From Luidia sarsii (lineage: Eukaryota > Echinodermata > Asteroidea > Paxillosida > Luidiidae), in assembly GCA_949987565.1 (NCBI GenBank), contig OX465105.1, forward strand, positions 3,740,159 to 3,804,158: 64,000 nt of DNA. The letters are read 5' to 3'. Below the pieces are notes generated by a model. That model was not told where the DNA came from and did no database searches. It worked only from the letters and a program-made list of their open reading frames with translations. The position numbers were made by a program, and so were the translations under genes. This document shows, piece by piece, positions 1-8,955 of the stretch. How positions within the stretch are numbered: the first letter of the stretch is position 1; every line of letters starts with the position of its first letter.

Positions 1-72
1 CCCACTAAATTTTTTGATTTACTTTTTGGTAATTTTAGTCAGTAAGCAGTTTGCAACATTTTTGTATATCAC
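1..72 (+). repeat. Dispersed repeat family B, 3' tail only (copy 1)
   Basis: The segment matches the 3' part of the family that recurs near 985-1057, 3232-3320, 3750-3850, 6180-6247 and 10650-10735. Shared words are CCCACTAAATTTT, GGTAATTTTAGTCAGTAAGC and AGTTTGCAACAT. The window edge cuts off the 5' part. No coding content is seen. Confidence 0.75.
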
Positions 73-774
73 CTTCTCCATGGTCTCGTAACATCACGTA
101 ATATTGGCCTATACAATTCGCTATAGACGCTTTTTTTTTGTATTTGCTGTAGGCCTATACTGCAAACGTGACCTGAATTTGCTGGGAAAAAAACCCCGAT
201 CCATCTCCTTGACAACTGACGATTGTTACTGCGTGTTGTGTGGTCGTGCAATGCCTCGACAAACAACTCGATCAGGACTATTGTTGCCATTGGCTTCGCA
301 TTGGCACCCAAACTGAACACACCCAGATTGCATGGAGGGGATTGGAGCCCATTATCAAAAGCAAAGAGCAGCCCAGCGCTCGGTTTGTATAGGGTCTATG
401 GATTGACATCTTTCCTTTAATCCATCGGCTCAGCGTCACTGTCAGAAAGCCGTGACCCATGCTGCCGATACGTGTACACTGTACAAGTAATTGTCAACAA
501 GCATGCATTGCCAACGCACATGCAGAGTTATTATACGCAACAGCGTTTGGACGAGCTCAGATAGTGACCCGCTTCCTATGTGTAATAATTATTTATGGGT
601 GTACATTACACCCATAATACAAGAACGGAGGCAAGATACTTAGGCCTATTCGAATGTATTAGTCGACTTAATACGTAAACAACTAAAAAGCAAACGTTAC
701 GGTCCAAAGGCCAAACATATTAATTAACGCATCTACACCAAACGGCTGCACATTGTGTTTTAATTGTGTTTTAA
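73..774. other. Non-coding spacer with one perfect hairpin
   Basis: No supported gene. The open frames here are short and overlap on both strands without codon signal. A perfect 11-bp inverted repeat with a 3-base loop lies at 593-617 (TTATGGGTGTA, CAT, TACACCCATAA). Nothing else stands out. Confidence 0.5.
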
Positions 775-1057
775 TTGTTAATTTGATCTTCCCCCTCTTC
801 TCACTAATCCCTACCCTAATCCTTGCCCTTCCCTTTGATCTCACCCTACCAGCTTTACTCTTTGTCCTCTGTTTCTCATCCGTGTCCTATTCACTCTCTT
901 CCCCCTTCCTTCGTGTACATGTACCTGTTTTGTCCTTGTCACTCTGCCATTGAGAAAGGTCCTGCTAGGATCGAAACGTCAGGCCCACTAAATTTTAAGA
1001 GTTGCATTTTGGTAATTTTAGTCAGTAAGCAGTTTGCAACATGTTTGTATATCACTT
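775..1057 (+). repeat. Dispersed repeat family B, near full-length copy (copy 2)
   Basis: The 5' two thirds is pyrimidine-rich with repeated CCCTTTGATCTCACCCTACC-type words. A short core follows (GAGAAAGGTCCTGCTAGGATC, then GAAACGTCAGGCCC at about 972-986) and then the conserved A/T-rich tail ending at TTTGTATATCAC. The same order is seen in copy 3 at 3,010-3,320. No reading frame is conserved between copies, so the element is non-autonomous. Its class is not established; the GAAAC-containing stem recalls the hammerhead-like terminal repeats of Penelope-like elements, but the core residues do not match well. Confidence 0.75.
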
Positions 1058-2021
1058 AATTTATGTGATAATAACATAATTGTTGGACTAATTATTCTGT
1101 AGAAATCGATACCAGTTTCCACGCGCGAAGCAAAGAGTGCAGTCGACAAGATCAGGGCCTGCATTGCCAATTTTTTTTTTCTGTACTGTAGCAGACGTTA
1201 TTAATTTTTGACAAAGAACGGTGCATACAAGAGTGTCCTTGTCGCTCAAAAAAAAAAAACAACAACCAAAGGCTAGCCAACATTTCTAACGTGTGCGTCC
1301 GTACGTAAATTGTACCAGCTGTTAATGTAGCCTATTATTTTGAGTCTTTCATCTCGGGCGTGACCGTGAAATGGCGCGATTAATGTCTGCATTACTGGCC
1401 TACTTTCCTCCCTTTTACTATGATCAGCCCAAGCGTGGACAATTTTGAACACGAATTCGGAGGCGAACATTATTTCTTTTTTTCAGGCGGTGGAAAGTTG
1501 GCAGCTCAATTTCTGCATTTTGAAAACATGACGTTCCACACAACGACTGCTATTCTTATACAGAACCCAGAGTCCATAGAATATTATTCCCTATAATTCG
1601 TCGAACACCGGGTGTATAATTATACATCCACAACTTTTACAAACAAGCAGGGAATGTTTCTGGTGAACACAATAGGGGTTTAATGGTCAGTTTTAATGGC
1701 AAGATATTGGATATTTTGGTTGGTTGCATTTTGGTTTTGGACGTGGATGATGACCATGAAACCAGACAGCCGTTTTTTTGTGGTGGACTTTTTTTTCTTG
1801 CGGGCTTGACGTTTCCATCCCACTGCAGGACACATTTCTCACAGAATGATTGCAAGGTAATACAGAAATTGTAACCAGACATAGGTATCGTTCGCATAGG
1901 CCCTAATGTTTGCATAGCTGCTTAAGGGCGTGGAGAGATGGCTGTCGCTGATTTATAAGCTATACAAGCAAGTCGCAATTGTGCTTGTATGAGATTTGAA
2001 GGTTTGCATGGTGATAATATC
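1058..2021. other. Non-coding spacer
   Basis: AT-rich sequence with homopolymer runs (T near 1171-1180, A near 1249-1258) and a 14-bp perfect palindrome TGTATAATTATACA at 1613-1626. The small open frames show no recognisable protein. Confidence 0.5.
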
Positions 2022-2267
2022 AGGATAAATAGGTTTGCGGAGACACCATGTAAAATTGTAAATTCTCTTTTGTGAGTAAGTGTGGTTCTGAAAAGAACCG
2101 GAGGAACTCGACGTTTCGAACAGTGTACTCTGCTCGTCACATTCTCCTGAAGACGAGCAGAGTATACACTGTTCGAAACGTCGAGTTCCTCCGGTTCTTT
2201 TCAAAACCACACTTAATCTAATCACAAAAGAGAATTTACATGGTGTCTCCGCAAACCTATTTATCCT
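2022..2267. repeat. Fold-back (inverted-repeat) element with GAAACGTCGAG core
   Basis: The arms at about 2022-2138 and 2152-2267 are near-perfect reverse complements. The outer ends read AGGATAAATAGGTTTGCGG and its complement. The innermost 40 bp of each arm (around CGACGTTTCGAACAG) are almost identical, with a spacer of about 13 bases. The right half carries CTGAAGA (2147-2153), a six-pair stem (2155-2160 with 2169-2174) and GAAAC (2175-2179), the order of a hammerhead core with one extra base. The outer TTTGCGG-GACACCATG words recur in the element at 6,007-6,416. It is a non-coding mobile-element relic whose class I cannot assign with certainty. Confidence 0.8.
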
Positions 2268-3009
2268 AATCGTGCTTATACTGACTTACACGCCTTCAAT
2301 TCAAATATGAAACATTGAGTGGGCTTGGAGTTTTCATCCTATCAAACCCCCCCTCGCCAAATTTTAAAAAAAATGCAGCAATAAAAAGCGTTCATTTGCT
2401 GAGCCAAAGAGCCGGATTGTTTCCACTCAGGCAGGGCCAATACGGGGGATTCACAATTCGTGCGCTCTCAAGAGTTTGCAACGCGTTGGCCAATCGCAAT
2501 GCGTGGAATCTGTCGACCAAATGCACGCCTGGAAAGGGTCGACACTCGACCATTGATCTTCATAATAAAGGGATTGGGGGACAAGAAATCAGCGTCCACG
2601 TCGCGTCCCCTGGTAACTGCAATAGCAGGCTAATGATTTCACCAGTCAAACCACAACAAATTGTTGATGTTTTGACAAACGCTTATATATATATATAAAG
2701 GGATATGCTAGGGATTAGGCAGTAAAAGTGGGAAGATCGAAAGGAAAGAGTCAACTAGGGAGAAGTAGGATAGTTAACACAAAATCACAGATTGATTAAT
2801 TAACAATAACATGCAAGGTGTTCATAACCATGCAATCTGTTATAAATCATTCTTCTCTTGGATGCTGAGGCCATTAATTGTCCAAAGACGCTTCATCCAC
2901 ATTTTCTCGCGGCCCAATAGACAGCATCGCAACGATGACCAAGTGATTCCATGCCCAGTACACTCATATCTCAAACAGAATGATCTGGGAGAATGAAGCG
3001 ACACCTATA
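2268..3009. other. Non-coding spacer with short AT microsatellite
   Basis: A 127-codon plus-strand frame (2315-2698) has low-complexity composition and no recognisable domain, and it ends in an (AT)n run at 2683-2697. I do not call it a gene. Confidence 0.45.
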
Positions 3010-3320
3010 AAGGGGTGTTCAATGTGCGTTCACGCCCCCCTCCCGTCTCCCTTTGATCTTTCCCCCTCTACTGCCTAATCCCTACCCTACCCCCTGCCCT
3101 TTCCTTTGATCCCACCCTACCAGCTACCCCTCTGTCCTTTGTCATCCGTGTCCCTACTGCTCTTGTCTTTGTGTTTTGTCCCGGTCACTCTGCCTTTGAG
3201 AAAGGTCCTGCTAGGATCGAAACGTCAGGCCCTCCCAATCTTTGCTCTATAGACCTATTCGCATTTTGGTCAGTTTAGTCAGTAAGCAGTGTGCACCATG
3301 TTCATGTGTTACTCTGTAAG
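3010..3320 (+). repeat. Dispersed repeat family B, near full-length copy (copy 3)
   Basis: The pyrimidine-rich block carries CCTTTGATC-type words (3048-3130). It is followed by the core ending GAAACGTCAGGCCC (about 3218-3232) and a diverged tail (TTTAGTCAGTAAGCAGTGTGC). It matches copy 2 in order and spacing but is more diverged at the 3' end. Confidence 0.75.
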
Positions 3321-3677
3321 ATTCTGCTTATCATCAGTGCATCGTCAGTGAACATTTTGTTCCAAGTCGGGGACTCGGGGTCATGTACGGGTAACTGTTA
3401 TCGCCTTCACTGTGTATGGCCATGGCCGTGCAACGATACACCATCCCAAACCATGGGCCTACCTCGAAATACTTTCAGAATGACTCGTGGTGTTACAACT
3501 GTGGCAATTTTCTGACATCAAGTTCAAAATCAACGATTAAATGACACAGAACGTCAACAGCAGGGCCGACAACGTCTTGATTCTAACACTAACACTAACA
3601 GGACCCTTCTAGAACTGAAGGACGAGGAAGGCAGTGCACCACGGCCCTCCATAATTATGTTTCCAAAGTCACAGAGT
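3321..3677. other. Non-coding spacer
   Basis: No gene or repeat family recognised. A short CTAACA triplication lies around 3583-3600. Confidence 0.4.
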
Positions 3678-3850
3678 CTGACGTTTCGATCCTAGCAGGA
3701 CCTTTCTCTTTGCCTTTGAGAAAGGTCCAGCTAGGATCGAAACGTCAGGCCCTCTAACTTTTGAGAGTTGGGTATTGTATAGTTTGTAGGTCATTATTTA
3801 GTAAGTGGCCAGTTTGCAACAGCTTTTGTTGTTGTTATTTACTTCATAAA
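3678..3850 (+). repeat. Family B copy 4 with an inverted copy of its own core
   Basis: The core appears twice head to head. A reverse-complement version (CTGACGTTTCGATCC... about 3679-3712) is followed at once by the forward version (about 3713-3753), giving a hairpin of roughly 33 bp per arm. The forward core continues into the usual tail (TTTAGTAAGTGGCCAGTTTGC). The inverted head suggests that this arrangement is part of how the element is built or inserted, since copy 7 retains a shorter form of it. Confidence 0.75.
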
Positions 3851-4104
3851 TATGTTAGTGAGAATTACCAGCGACACAATTCGAGGATTCTTCGGCTTTT
3901 GATGAGACTGTCACACTGTCAATGACACACTCGTCAGTTAGACACGGGGACTTGTGTAGACTTTAAGTGAGCGGGTTGATGCATGACCAATGAATGGACC
4001 ATGGAGGAAGAAGGGGGAGACCTTCCTCCATGCTTGGACGTGCACACGTCCGCGCCATGGTACATATCAGTGTGAGCATCAGTGGAGGTAGTGTGGGCTA
4101 CGAA

Positions 4105-4160
4105 TACATGTACATGTACATGTACATGATACTAGTTCATATACATGTACAGTACTGTAG
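4105..4160. repeat. TACATG/ACATGT palindromic simple-repeat tract
   Basis: Tandem ACATGT hexamers at 4107-4127 run into imperfect TACATGTACAGTACTGTA palindromes. The same words recur densely at 4,845-5,140. They are self-complementary at many scales and produce several overlapping short frames that are not genes. Confidence 0.7.
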
Positions 4161-4290
4161 GCCCTACCTCCATGGTAGGCCCAAATACAATGCCAGTACT
4201 CAGTGAAAGACTATACCCAGACTGCACTAATACAAAACCCCACATTTTTCTCGTTTTATGGAAATTAAAATAACTCCACTCATCACTTAC

Positions 4291-4478
4291 CCGCAGAATA
4301 CCAGCGCTGACATGAGGACCGAGTTCACCAGCGACGTGGACGCGTTCCTCCATTTGTGTCGCTCCCTGGCCGCGTATTTACCGCATGGGCCTCCGCCCAC
4401 CGTGTCCAGCGACCAGTTGACACACTGGAAGGCCACGGCGGCCGCTCCGGCCACGAGGGGCAGGAGGGGGAAAGACAT
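4291..4478 (-). CDS. Probable first coding exon of a TLC-domain (TLCD-like) membrane protein
   Basis: An ATG at 4478 opens 62 codons that end in a canonical donor (GG|GTAAGTGATG, junction after 4291); unspliced, the frame would hit TAA. The N-terminus is hydrophobic (about residues 4-18, a likely signal-anchor or first membrane span). The later KWRNASTSLVNSVLMSA stretch (about residues 42-58) resembles the 'rWrN..vSlvHS' entrance to the TLC domain of TLCD1/TLCD2-type proteins, which act in membrane phospholipid composition. The exon is GC-rich against AT-rich surroundings, and a GC-rich stretch continues upstream to about 4640, consistent with a first exon. The remaining exons should lie at lower coordinates. 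I found none between 1 and 4290, so they may be outside the window. The family call rests on a short motif. Confidence 0.5.
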
Positions 4479-4844
4479 GGGTGCTCCTTGATGACTGCCC
4501 GAGTCAACGCCGACCGAGGGGAAGCCTCACAGTTACAGGCATGATCACGGCGGTCGTGATGAGGGGGGAATAGCTAGCTCTGGGCCGGGCTCTGGGCCAT
4601 CACCCACGCCTAGCGGTGGAGCATTGTGGAGAACTACTTGCCCCCTTGACACGGCTATTATTATTATGCGGGCGTGAATGCAGAGTGTTTGTATGCTACT
4701 TCGGTGATTTTCTGCTGGGCAGGGAAAGTCTGCACGCGGCTGCATGCAGACGATACAGCACACAAACACGCGCACTATGTCAGCATGTGGGGTGTAGTCA
4801 CAGAGCTGTTTATTTATAGCTCTGTGGTTAATAGCATAGAGCTG

Positions 4845-5140
4845 TGTTCATGTACTGTACAGTTTATACACGTACGTACATGTGCGTACATGTACAGTAC
4901 GCTACAGTACAGTGCTTGACACGCATGTACATGTACATTACTGTACATGTACAGTACATACATTGTATGATGAAGGCTACATGCATTCACCTTTTCAGCA
5001 GATGTGCATGTAATGTATTGTACATGTATGCATGCCTAGTACAATGTACAATAAAACATAAACATTATTATGTAGGGCCTACTTGCACAATATTTGAACA
5101 TGTACACGTAGGCCTACCATACATGTACACGTACTTTATG
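4845..5140. repeat. Dense TACATGTA / GTACAGTAC palindromic repeat cluster
   Basis: About 300 bases are packed with overlapping TGTACATGTAC and ACAGTAC words, plus TAGGCCTA at 5109. The cluster is strongly self-complementary and could form cruciforms. The open frames through it (for example 111 codons from 4844) only translate the repeat as Cys/Tyr/Met-rich peptide. Confidence 0.7.
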
Positions 5141-6005
5141 CGCACATGCGGTGTACACACGTGTATGGGCGGCCAATAGGGCAAAAAAGGAATGCAAACT
5201 TACGTTTCGGCGTCTTATTTTGTTGACGTTTACTCGTCATGCGCACTACATCTATGCTTAACAGCGTCATGTGCGGCTAGCTGCGAATGTGCCCATGTGC
5301 TAGTGCAACACACGTGGCGTACCGTTGTTTGAGAACTCGCAGCCTTTGGTTGCAGCACTTATACTAAATCAATCCAAGATGGCTTCGCCGAACTCATTAT
5401 CATAAAGTGTGGACCTCACACTTTTTTTGATAAGGGGTCTTTGGAGTCTTACTAACTGATATATTACATAAAAATTGACAAGATTCTGAGAGATAATTTT
5501 ACAAGTATATAGCTACAACTACAAGTATAGCTACAAGAATTGAGGAACTTTTGGGTGTAAAATAATTGGCTTTGAATGTGAGTGTTTTTGTACAGTGTTC
5601 AATGAGAGCTCGATTTAGTTTATTGACCAAAAATGGCAACAACATGTTCATACAGTTATGTGCTGACGGTAGTTCACTGCTTAAAACAAAACAAAATATA
5701 AAACAGTACCAAAAATGTTCCCTCTACCCTTGTTTTACACCAAATTACATCCCATAAAAACCACAAAAATCAGTGTACAGTTTCTACAATGATATACTTG
5801 TAAGTCCATGCTTTTTGAATCTTGAGATCTCTCGATGTATTTGGGATAGATATACAGAGATTTTCCTCCTGAATAAAATAAAATCAATGGTCATGTGCAT
5901 AAACTTTGATTGCAGTCGATGATTGTCATTTCCAAGAATTGTTTTTTTTCATCTTCAAAATTGGTTCCTGCACTAAATTAATAAGACTTTGCATGGTGGG
6001 TGAAA
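5141..6005. other. Non-coding spacer
   Basis: AT-rich sequence with no recognised gene. A hairpin at about 5398-5432 pairs AAAGTGTG with CACACTTT across a five-base loop. A short direct repeat CTACAAGTATAGCTACAA lies near 5510-5537. Confidence 0.4.
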
Positions 6006-6006
6006 C

Positions 6007-6416
6007 AATATAGGAGGGTTTGCGGTGACACCATGCATGTATACGGTCTCTTAAAGAAGAGGTATATGGTTCTTTTGTCCTTTCTCTGTCATGTGTGCCA
6101 GGGCTTTCCTTCCCCTGACTGTCTGTGTATGTCCTTGTCACTTTGCCTTTGAGAAAGGTCCTGCTAGGATCGAAACGTCAGGCCCACTAAAATTTAAGAT
6201 TTGCATTTTGGTAATTTTAGTCAGTAAGTAGTTTGCAACATGTTTGAGATTGATGAAAGAACCTGAGTGACAACTCGCCGTCCTGATGACGGCCAGAGCA
6301 TAATTATACAGGCCGGAACGTAGAGTTACCATGCACTCAGGTTCTTTTCAGAACCACACCTCTTAATTCTTTAAGAGACCTTATACATGGTGTCACCGCA
6401 AACCCTCCTATATTGG
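6007..6416. repeat. Second fold-back element, interrupted by a family B insertion
   Basis: The ends at 6007-6058 and 6366-6416 are inverted copies (CAATATAGGAGGGTTTGCGG, GACACCATG and GGTCTCTTAAAG on the left, their complements on the right). The GTTTGCGG-GACACCATG words match the element at 2022-2267, so the two are relatives. The left arm is split by family B copy 5. The centre holds a three-helix layout around CTGATGA (6283-6289) and GGAAC (6315-6319), flanked by an 11-bp perfect stem (6259-6269 with 6334-6344). Confidence 0.75.
6065..6247 (+). repeat. Family B copy 5, nested inside the fold-back element
   Basis: A short pyrimidine-rich 5' part is followed by the core (GAGAAAGGTCCTGC... 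to GAAACGTCAGGCCC near 6172-6186) and the tail ending at TTTGCAACATGTTT (6247). It lies within the left arm of the fold-back element, so family B inserted after that element was in place. Confidence 0.7.
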
Positions 6417-6904
6417 ATCTTGTACTGTTGCTACATATTTAATTACCTACTTCTCTCGGGAATATCCTTTCACCTCTGACCCATGACGTGGATCCTATAA
6501 CATACGTATCCTCAAAGAGAAAATAGTACTATAAAACGTTCACAGCAATTCTATGCAATAATCTTACAAAAACTATGCAATCTTGCAACACTCACCCTTA
6601 ATCAAGTAGTTGCTTATTCACATATAAAACTTATTCATTCAGCCTTTTTTCAGCAACAATCGTTATCGGGCGAGGTTTTCTAAGTAACAGTGCGCTTGAT
6701 AGTTAAAGACTAGTACACCAAACTCAACCAATTTTTAAACGAAAAACAAATTAAAGTATACTAAACTTTGCTAAACTATGGTGAACATAAGGTAATCTAA
6801 GATAGGCTAATTATAAAAAAAATAATCTAATCTCAGACAAGCTGAGCTAACGGTTCAGCCCAGCTAAGGTAGATTACGTTGAGCCCATCTAGGCTTCAAT
6901 CAGT
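6417..6904. other. Non-coding spacer
   Basis: AT-rich spacer with no recognised gene. It lies just downstream (minus-strand sense) of the pyruvyltransferase locus, but I see no clear AATAAA polyadenylation signal on the minus strand here. Confidence 0.4.
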
Positions 6905-7080
6905 ATCCCCGCCTTTCCCCTCTGATCTCTTCCCTACCTCCCTCCCCTTCCATCCCACCTCTCTTTCTAAGACCAGCTCATCACCTCTCTGTTCTTTGTC
7001 TTGTCTGGCATCCGTGTCTAACTGACCCTACCCCCATCCTATCTGTTTTTTGTCCTTGTCAGCATCCTGCCTCTCTAATA
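6905..7080 (+). repeat. Family B copy 6, 5' pyrimidine-rich part only
   Basis: The order CCCTCTGATCTCTTCCC, CATCCCACC, ACCAGCT, TTTGTCTTG, CATCCGTGTC and TTTTGTCCTTGTCA parallels copies 2 and 3. The match fades at TGCCTCTCT (about 7070-7076). The core and tail are absent. The stop codon of the minus-strand coding region falls at this boundary. Confidence 0.6.
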
Positions 7081-8955
7081 TATCTCATTGCACAGAACGC
7101 AGAACGAGTTAAAGAGATGTTTGCAGACACTCCCGTGCGCCAGCTTCCCTCTCTGACCTTGCATGCCCTCGACCTGAGCCAGGAAGACTTTGGCATTGCC
7201 GCTGGGCTCGCTCGCTTGGTACCCGGTATTGTGCAGGCACTTACCCAGATTATCCTCGCTGAAATGCAGAGTGGAAGTTTCTCTTGGGATTGATAGCACG
7301 CGGGAGCTGTTCGATGTCCCCTGCCAGCGCTTCAAGACCGCGTCCACGGCTTGGCCGCAGTGCGGTCCACGGTGGTTGCACTCGTCCAAGACGGCTCTCA
7401 GGAAAGGGTGGCCCTTGTCGAATTTCATGAAGGTCAGAGGCTGCCGGTGTTTGCCGTCGCCAGTCGAGACGAAAGCATTGCGCGGTGTCTCCGCGATGGG
7501 CTGTAGGAGTACGACAGACGTGTCCACATACACCCCGCCTGCTTCCAATAAGATCTCCATCTTGATCCGGTCCGAGGCGGCTCCGCCAGTCGCGCCCCTC
7601 GTCGCGTTTCCGCCCAGGCGCGTCCTCGCGCCCAGGCCCTGCACTCGCACAGTGTAACCGGCCTCCGTCAGCACCTGGAACTGGCTCTGATTGGCGGCGT
7701 CGCTGTGGACGACCACCTCGGCGAGCGGGTGGTGGTGCAAGACGGACTCGATGGTCCGCCACGTCGACCAGTGCAGGCCCCTCACCGTTAAGCGGATGCC
7801 GGGCCCGCTGACGGCCGTCTGCAGGAGGAGTACGTGGAACAAGAGTCGGTGGTCCGAGGCCGGGGCCGGGGCCGAGAGCGGAAGCAGGCCGAACTTACGG
7901 GCGCTGTCGTACAGGCCCTCCCTCTGCCGGATCACGTTCCAGCTGGTGGCCTTCAGCCGCATCAGCTGGCCCAGTCCCGGGTTGGGCGGCGGGCTGTCCC
8001 AGTTGAAGTCGCGCAGCCAGCCGGCTATGGCCTCCTTGGACATGCCGCGGGCGACCAGCGTGTGGAAGAGGTCGGCCAGCCCCGAGAGGCGATTGGTGGG
8101 GGTCGTGGCACTGCCCCCACCGCCGGGCATCGAGGCGGAGTCGACGAAGATCACCGGCGTGCCCATGGCCACGCAAGGCAGTGCGCAATGGATCCGCTGG
8201 GTGATGACCACCTTAGCCCGGGAGTACTGTTGCAGTCGTTCGTACGCCAAACGATAGAACCTGATCTGATTCCAGGTCTTCTTTTCAGGCCTGACGGTGT
8301 GATGGATTCGTATTGCCCGCTGCCGGATCTCTTTCGGAAGCAGCTGCTCAAACTCCGCTCTCAAGTCGGTGATGTAGATATCGCGGCGCTCTTGGCCCGC
8401 GTTGGGGTTCCTGAATTGGAGGGTCAGGCACCCCGTGAAGAAGGCGGGGACGCTGCTCTGGTTCAGGAACGTCAGGGTGCTGGTGTCACGGGCGCCGATG
8501 GGCGCTCGCTGGCGAAGGTAGGCGGCGTGCTTCAGGAACGTCCCCCGGGCCTGTTCGTGGATGTGCATGGACACCAGGATGGGGTCCACATTGTCCGGCG
8601 GGGGCCATTCACTGAATCTCTTGCTCGCCCACCAGGCATTCAGGAAGATCTGGACCCGGTCGGCGCCTGCCGTGCTGAAGAGGCGCTCCCGCTCCAGGAA
8701 GCGGTCCACGAAGGGCAGGAACTGCACGCCGGCATAGCCCTGGATCTCGTCCCCTAAGTTGGCTACCCCGACGAACGTGGCCTGGCTCTCGCGCGACAGC
8801 GTCCCGAAGGAGCTTCGGCTGCCGTCGGAGGAAGCGGGAAGCCTCCGATCGCCGAGGCCCATCAGCTCCATGCCCAGCGGGCAATTCTCCCGCCTGGCAT
8901 GGAGGCAGCGAGTCCCGTACTCCTCTTCCACGAGTGCCCCGAAGTCAAAGCGCAC
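7075..8955 (-). CDS. Polysaccharide pyruvyltransferase plus GT32-type glycosyltransferase (C-terminal half of a composite gene)
   Basis: A long GC-rich frame of 626 codons starts at a GTG; it has no early ATG and no room for its own promoter. It therefore most likely continues the overlapping upstream frame (8862-10460) across a shift. Residues about 60-345 match the polysaccharide pyruvyltransferase family (PF04230 type). The signs are a NLGDEIQGYAGVQFLPFVDR entry motif (67-86), PIGARDTSTLTFL (152-164), FFTGCLTLQF (172-181) and the signature RIHCALPCVAMGTPVIF (254-270). Members transfer pyruvate from phosphoenolpyruvate onto sugars as a ketal. Residues about 385-600 form a GT32-like glycosyltransferase with SDRIKMEILLEAGGVYVDTS (461-480), where D-T-S replaces the usual DXD. 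Several Asn-X-Ser/Thr sites fit a lumenal location. The stop (TAG, 7075-7077) lies at a repeat boundary, so the extreme C-terminus may be altered. Substrates are unknown. Confidence 0.8.
   Translation of the reverse strand: MRFDFGALVEEEYGTRCLHARRENCPLGMELMGLGDRRLPASSDGSRSSFGTLSRESQATFVGVANLGDEIQGYAGVQFLPFVDRFLERERLFSTAGADRVQIFLNAWWASKRFSEWPPPDNVDPILVSMHIHEQARGTFLKHAAYLRQRAPIGARDTSTLTFLNQSSVPAFFTGCLTLQFRNPNAGQERRDIYITDLRAEFEQLLPKEIRQRAIRIHHTVRPEKKTWNQIRFYRLAYERLQQYSRAKVVITQRIHCALPCVAMGTPVIFVDSASMPGGGGSATTPTNRLSGLADLFHTLVARGMSKEAIAGWLRDFNWDSPPPNPGLGQLMRLKATSWNVIRQREGLYDSARKFGLLPLSAPAPASDHRLLFHVLLLQTAVSGPGIRLTVRGLHWSTWRTIESVLHHHPLAEVVVHSDAANQSQFQVLTEAGYTVRVQGLGARTRLGGNATRGATGGAASDRIKMEILLEAGGVYVDTSVVLLQPIAETPRNAFVSTGDGKHRQPLTFMKFDKGHPFLRAVLDECNHRGPHCGQAVDAVLKRWQGTSNSSRVLSIPRETSTLHFSEDNLGKCLHNTGYQASEPSGNAKVFLAQVEGMQGQRGKLAHGSVCKHLFNSFCVLCNEIY

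Noticed and set aside
2315..2698. 127-codon plus-strand frame as a gene
   Set aside because: It has no domain, no splice or promoter context, and ends in an AT microsatellite.
7190..8757. Long plus-strand open frames (155, 188 and 307 codons) opposite the pyruvyltransferase/GT32 gene
   Set aside because: They are antisense shadows of the GC-rich minus-strand coding region. Their translations are low-complexity Arg/Gly/Ala-rich with no recognisable domain, while the minus strand has clear family motifs.
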